A stretch of DNA of 7,945 nt from Treponema sp. Its GTDB lineage: Bacteria; Spirochaetota; Spirochaetia; Treponematales; Breznakiellaceae. This document shows positions 5,658-7,945 of this stretch, one piece after another. The position numbers and the translations under genes were made by a program. The first letter of the stretch is position 1. The number at the start of each line of letters is the position of its first letter. Where the stretch lies: NCBI GenBank assembly GCA_031279925.1, contig JAITHQ010000016.1, forward strand, positions 1-7,945, given 5' to 3'. The notes beneath the pieces were generated by a model. The model was given only the letters and a program-made list of their open reading frames with translations. It was not told where the DNA came from and made no database searches.

Positions 5658-7945
5658 ATGAAAGAAACCGTCAGCAAAGTACTCGTCCTCGGTTCCGGCG
5701 GCCTTAAAATCGGGCAGGCCGGGGAATTTGATTACTCTGGCTCGCAGGCGCTGAAAGCCTTGCGCGAAGAAGGCATTACCAGCGTTTTGATTAACCCCAA
5801 CATCGCCACCATTCAAACCAGCGAAGGCATGGCGGACCGTACCTACTTTTTGCCGGTAACGCCTGAATATGTGCGGCAGGTCATCGAAAAGGAAAAGCCC
5901 GGCGGCCTCTTGCTCTCGTTCGGCGGGCAGACCGCCCTGAACTGCGGCGTCGCCCTTGACCGGGACGGCACACTCTCCCGGTACGGGGTGCGGGTTTTGG
6001 GAACGCCGGTCGCCACCATTGAGGACACCGAAGACCGCGAGCGTTTTGTACACCGCTTAAACGAAATCGGGGCGCTTACCCCGCGCAGCGTTGCGGTGAA
6101 CGATACGGATACGGCGGTCAAGGCCGCAGAAGAAATCGGCTATCCGGTAATGGCGCGGGTTGCCTACGCGCTCGGCGGCGCGGGTTCCGGCATGTGCCGC
6201 AGCGAGGCGGAGCTGCGCAGGCGATGCGACCGCGCCTTTGCCAAAACCAGCGAGGTACACGCCGCGCCCCAGGTGCTGGTGGAAGAATGGCTCGGCGGCT
6301 GGAAGGAGATCGAATACGAAGTTGTCCGGGACGGGGCGGACAACTGCATCACCGTCTGTAATATGGAAAACTTCGACCCCCTGGGGATCCACACCGGGGA
6401 AAGCATCGTGGTGGCCCCCTCCCAGACCCTCACCGACTCGGAGTACCACAATCTCCGCCGACTCGCCATCGAGGTGATCCGCCACCTGGGCATCGTGGGG
6501 GAGTGCAACATCCAGTACGCCCTGGACCCCGCCTCCGAAGACTACCGCATCATCGAAGTCAACGCCCGGCTCTCCCGCAGCTCCGCCCTGGCTTCCAAAG
6601 CCACCGGCTACCCCCTGGCCTTCGTGGCCGCCAAACTCGCCCTGGGCTACACCCTCATCGAGATCGAAAACCGGATCACCCGGGCCACCAAATCCTGCTT
6701 TGAACCCGCCCTGGACTACTGCGTGGTCAAAGTCCCCCGCTGGGACCTCTCCAAGTTCAAAAATGTGGAAAACCGCATCGGCTCGGAAATGAAATCCGTG
6801 GGGGAGGTCATGTCCATCGGCCGCAGTTTCGAGGAAGCCCTGCAAAAGGCCCTCCGCATGACCGGCACCGGCGCCCCGGGCCTCTCGGCCGGCGAAACCC
6901 TCTGCGGCCCCGGCGCGGCAAACCTCCACGGCGCCCTCACCAAACCCACCGACCGCCGGATCTTCAACGTCTACCGCGCCCTGGCCCAGGGCTGGACCGT
7001 GGACCGTATCCACAAACTCACCAAAATTGACAAGTGGTTTCTGCACAAGATCGCGGGAGTGCTGGAAATCGAGCGGGATCTGGGGGGGGGAAGTCTCCCC
7101 CCTGGGGCGCACGCCCCAGCTTCGCTGGGGAACGTTGCGCCCCACCCCCCTCTGCGGGGCTCTGCCCCGCAACGCCCCGCCGGGGGGCCCAGGCCCCCCG
7201 GACCCCCCGGTTATGAGTTGCTGGCACGGGCCAAGCGGGCCGGGTTTTCCGATGCCCGGATCGGGGAACTCACCGGACGCACGGAAATGGAAATCCGCGC
7301 CCTCCGGGAGGAGTACCGCATCCGCCCCGCGATCAAACAGATCGACACCCTCGCCGCCGAATACCCCGCCAAGACCAACTACCTCTACATGACCTACGGC
7401 GGCTCCTCCGACGACGTGGCCCCCTCGGGCCGGGGGGTCATGGTCCTGGGTTCCGGGGCCTACCGCATCGGCAGCAGCATGGAGTTCGACTGGTGCTGCG
7501 TCAACGTCGTGGAAACCGCCCGGAAGCTGGGCCGCTATTCCATCATGGTCAACTGTAATCCCGAGACCGTCTCCACCGACTACGATATGTGCGACCGCCT
7601 CTACTTCGAGGAACTCACCCTGGAACGGGTGCTGGACATCTACGAAAAGGAACGCCCCGAGGGGATCATCCTCTCCATGGGGGGCCAGATCCCCAACAAC
7701 CTCGCCACCCGGCTCTACGACGCCGGCGCGCTGATCTACGGCACCGGCACCCGCTCCATCGACATGGCCGAGGACCGGAACAAATTCTCCGCCCTCCTGG
7801 ATAAGCTGGGCATAGAGCAGCCCGAGTGGAAGGAACTGACCGGCCTCGACTCCGCCAGGGCCTTCGCCGCCGAGGCAGGCTACCCCGTGCTGATCCGCCC
7901 CAGCTACGTCCTCTCCGGGGCGGCCATGAACGTGGCCTGGGACGA
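5658..7945 (+). CDS. carB: Carbamoyl-phosphate synthase large subunit, CAD/CPS1-like, 3' end beyond window
   Basis: CarB makes carbamoyl phosphate from bicarbonate, ammonia and two ATP. ATG 5658 immediately follows the carA stop, with GGAGG at 5645-5649. The frame is open to the window end (762 codons; the family has about 1,070). Seen are [20 protein letters not shown] (11-30), GGQTALNCG (89-97), the first ATP-grasp domain with [13 protein letters not shown] and [18 protein letters not shown], then the helical oligomerisation domain. The second half begins with [19 protein letters not shown] (from 594) and [12 protein letters not shown] (632-643). The second ATP-grasp core and regulatory domain lie outside. 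Phrases such as [16 protein letters not shown] and GGQIPNNLA match animal CPS more closely than E. coli CarB. Residues 476-518 are an unusual Gly/Pro/Ala-rich insert. No frameshift or stop is visible, so the gene is probably functional. Confidence 0.95.
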   Translation, partial: MKETVSKVLVLGSGGLKIGQAGEFDYSGSQALKALREEGITSVLINPNIATIQTSEGMADRTYFLPVTPEYVRQVIEKEKPGGLLLSFGGQTALNCGVALDRDGTLSRYGVRVLGTPVATIEDTEDRERFVHRLNEIGALTPRSVAVNDTDTAVKAAEEIGYPVMARVAYALGGAGSGMCRSEAELRRRCDRAFAKTSEVHAAPQVLVEEWLGGWKEIEYEVVRDGADNCITVCNMENFDPLGIHTGESIVVAPSQTLTDSEYHNLRRLAIEVIRHLGIVGECNIQYALDPASEDYRIIEVNARLSRSSALASKATGYPLAFVAAKLALGYTLIEIENRITRATKSCFEPALDYCVVKVPRWDLSKFKNVENRIGSEMKSVGEVMSIGRSFEEALQKALRMTGTGAPGLSAGETLCGPGAANLHGALTKPTDRRIFNVYRALAQGWTVDRIHKLTKIDKWFLHKIAGVLEIERDLGGGSLPPGAHAPASLGNVAPHPPLRGSAPQRPAGGPRPPGPPGYELLARAKRAGFSDARIGELTGRTEMEIRALREEYRIRPAIKQIDTLAAEYPAKTNYLYMTYGGSSDDVAPSGRGVMVLGSGAYRIGSSMEFDWCCVNVVETARKLGRYSIMVNCNPETVSTDYDMCDRLYFEELTLERVLDIYEKERPEGIILSMGGQIPNNLATRLYDAGALIYGTGTRSIDMAEDRNKFSALLDKLGIEQPEWKELTGLDSARAFAAEAGYPVLIRPSYVLSGAAMNVAWD
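7081..7211. repeat. GC-rich multi-hairpin palindromic element inserted in frame in carB
   Basis: About 130 bp with only 24 A/T bases (about 82% G+C) consists of consecutive perfect hairpins. Stems are 7085-7091/7096-7102 (7 bp, loop AGTC) and 7102-7109/7112-7119 (8 bp, loop CA). An alternative pairing 7114-7120/7124-7130 is possible. Further stems are 7153-7160/7164-7171 (8 bp, loop TCT) and 7180-7189/7192-7201 (10 bp, loop CA). CGTTGCG (7133-7139) can also pair with CGCAACG (7168-7174), enclosing the third hairpin. CCCCCCGG occurs twice at its right end (7194-7201, 7203-7210). Homologous CarB sequence resumes on each side in the same frame. In frame it encodes 43 residues, of which 29 are Gly, Pro or Ala. 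It resembles a REP-like or Rickettsia-palindromic-element-like repeat, but other copies cannot be checked here. Confidence 0.75.

Noticed and set aside
6057..7172. Long antisense open frame (371 codons) across carB
   Set aside because: It is opposite a well-supported carB. Its existence follows from the strong G/C preference at third codon positions, and the translation shows no recognisable domain.
7027..7392. Alternative plus-strand frame through the GC-rich carB insert
   Set aside because: The carB frame has homology on both sides of the insert. The alternative frame is open only because the element is nearly free of A/T.
5658..7945. carB as a pseudogene broken by the insert
   Set aside because: I read every codon from 5658 to 7945 and found no stop. 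Both flanks stay in the same frame and retain the conserved motifs.

Overview
This window looks like ordinary chromosome from a Gram-negative-type bacterium of moderately high G+C. An outer-membrane omptin-type beta-barrel protease and a lipoprotein imply a double membrane. My best guess is a spirochaete, possibly a gut-dwelling treponeme, because of the DivIC-like gene with an extra membrane helix, the omptin and a CAD-like CarB. That placement is an inference and no marker gene here proves it.

Layout. At the left edge, on the + strand, is a DivIC/FtsL-like cell-division protein (25-465). It converges on a two-gene minus-strand unit: a lipoprotein with an SH3-like domain (2286-1888), then a DUF445 membrane protein (1891-515). 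Their stop and start overlap as GTGA. Diverging from the lipoprotein only three bases away is an omptin protease (2290-3303), with all four catalytic residues visible. Its 3' end overlaps tail-to-tail by 45 bp with a MutT-like Nudix hydrolase (3678-3259). That gene follows a four-helix membrane protein (4109-3687) in a second minus-strand unit. A 342-bp intergenic region (4110-4451) holds a MITE-like hairpin with TAA flanks, a tandem decamer and candidate promoter elements.

The right half is the carAB operon for carbamoyl phosphate synthesis. carA (4452-5657) encodes the glutaminase subunit. carB starts at 5658, directly after the carA stop, and runs off the window with 762 residues visible. 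CarA releases ammonia from glutamine and CarB turns it into carbamoyl phosphate for pyrimidines and arginine.

The most unusual feature is inside carB. A stretch of about 130 bp at 7081-7211, about 82% G+C and made of consecutive perfect hairpins, sits in frame between the first and second synthetase halves. It adds a Gly/Pro/Ala-rich segment of 43 codons where relatives have a linker of about 9-13 residues. It looks like a repetitive palindromic element domesticated as, or tolerated in, protein-coding sequence. The CarB is also closer to the animal CAD/CPS1 type than to E. coli CarB, and its codon use changes sharply near 6350.
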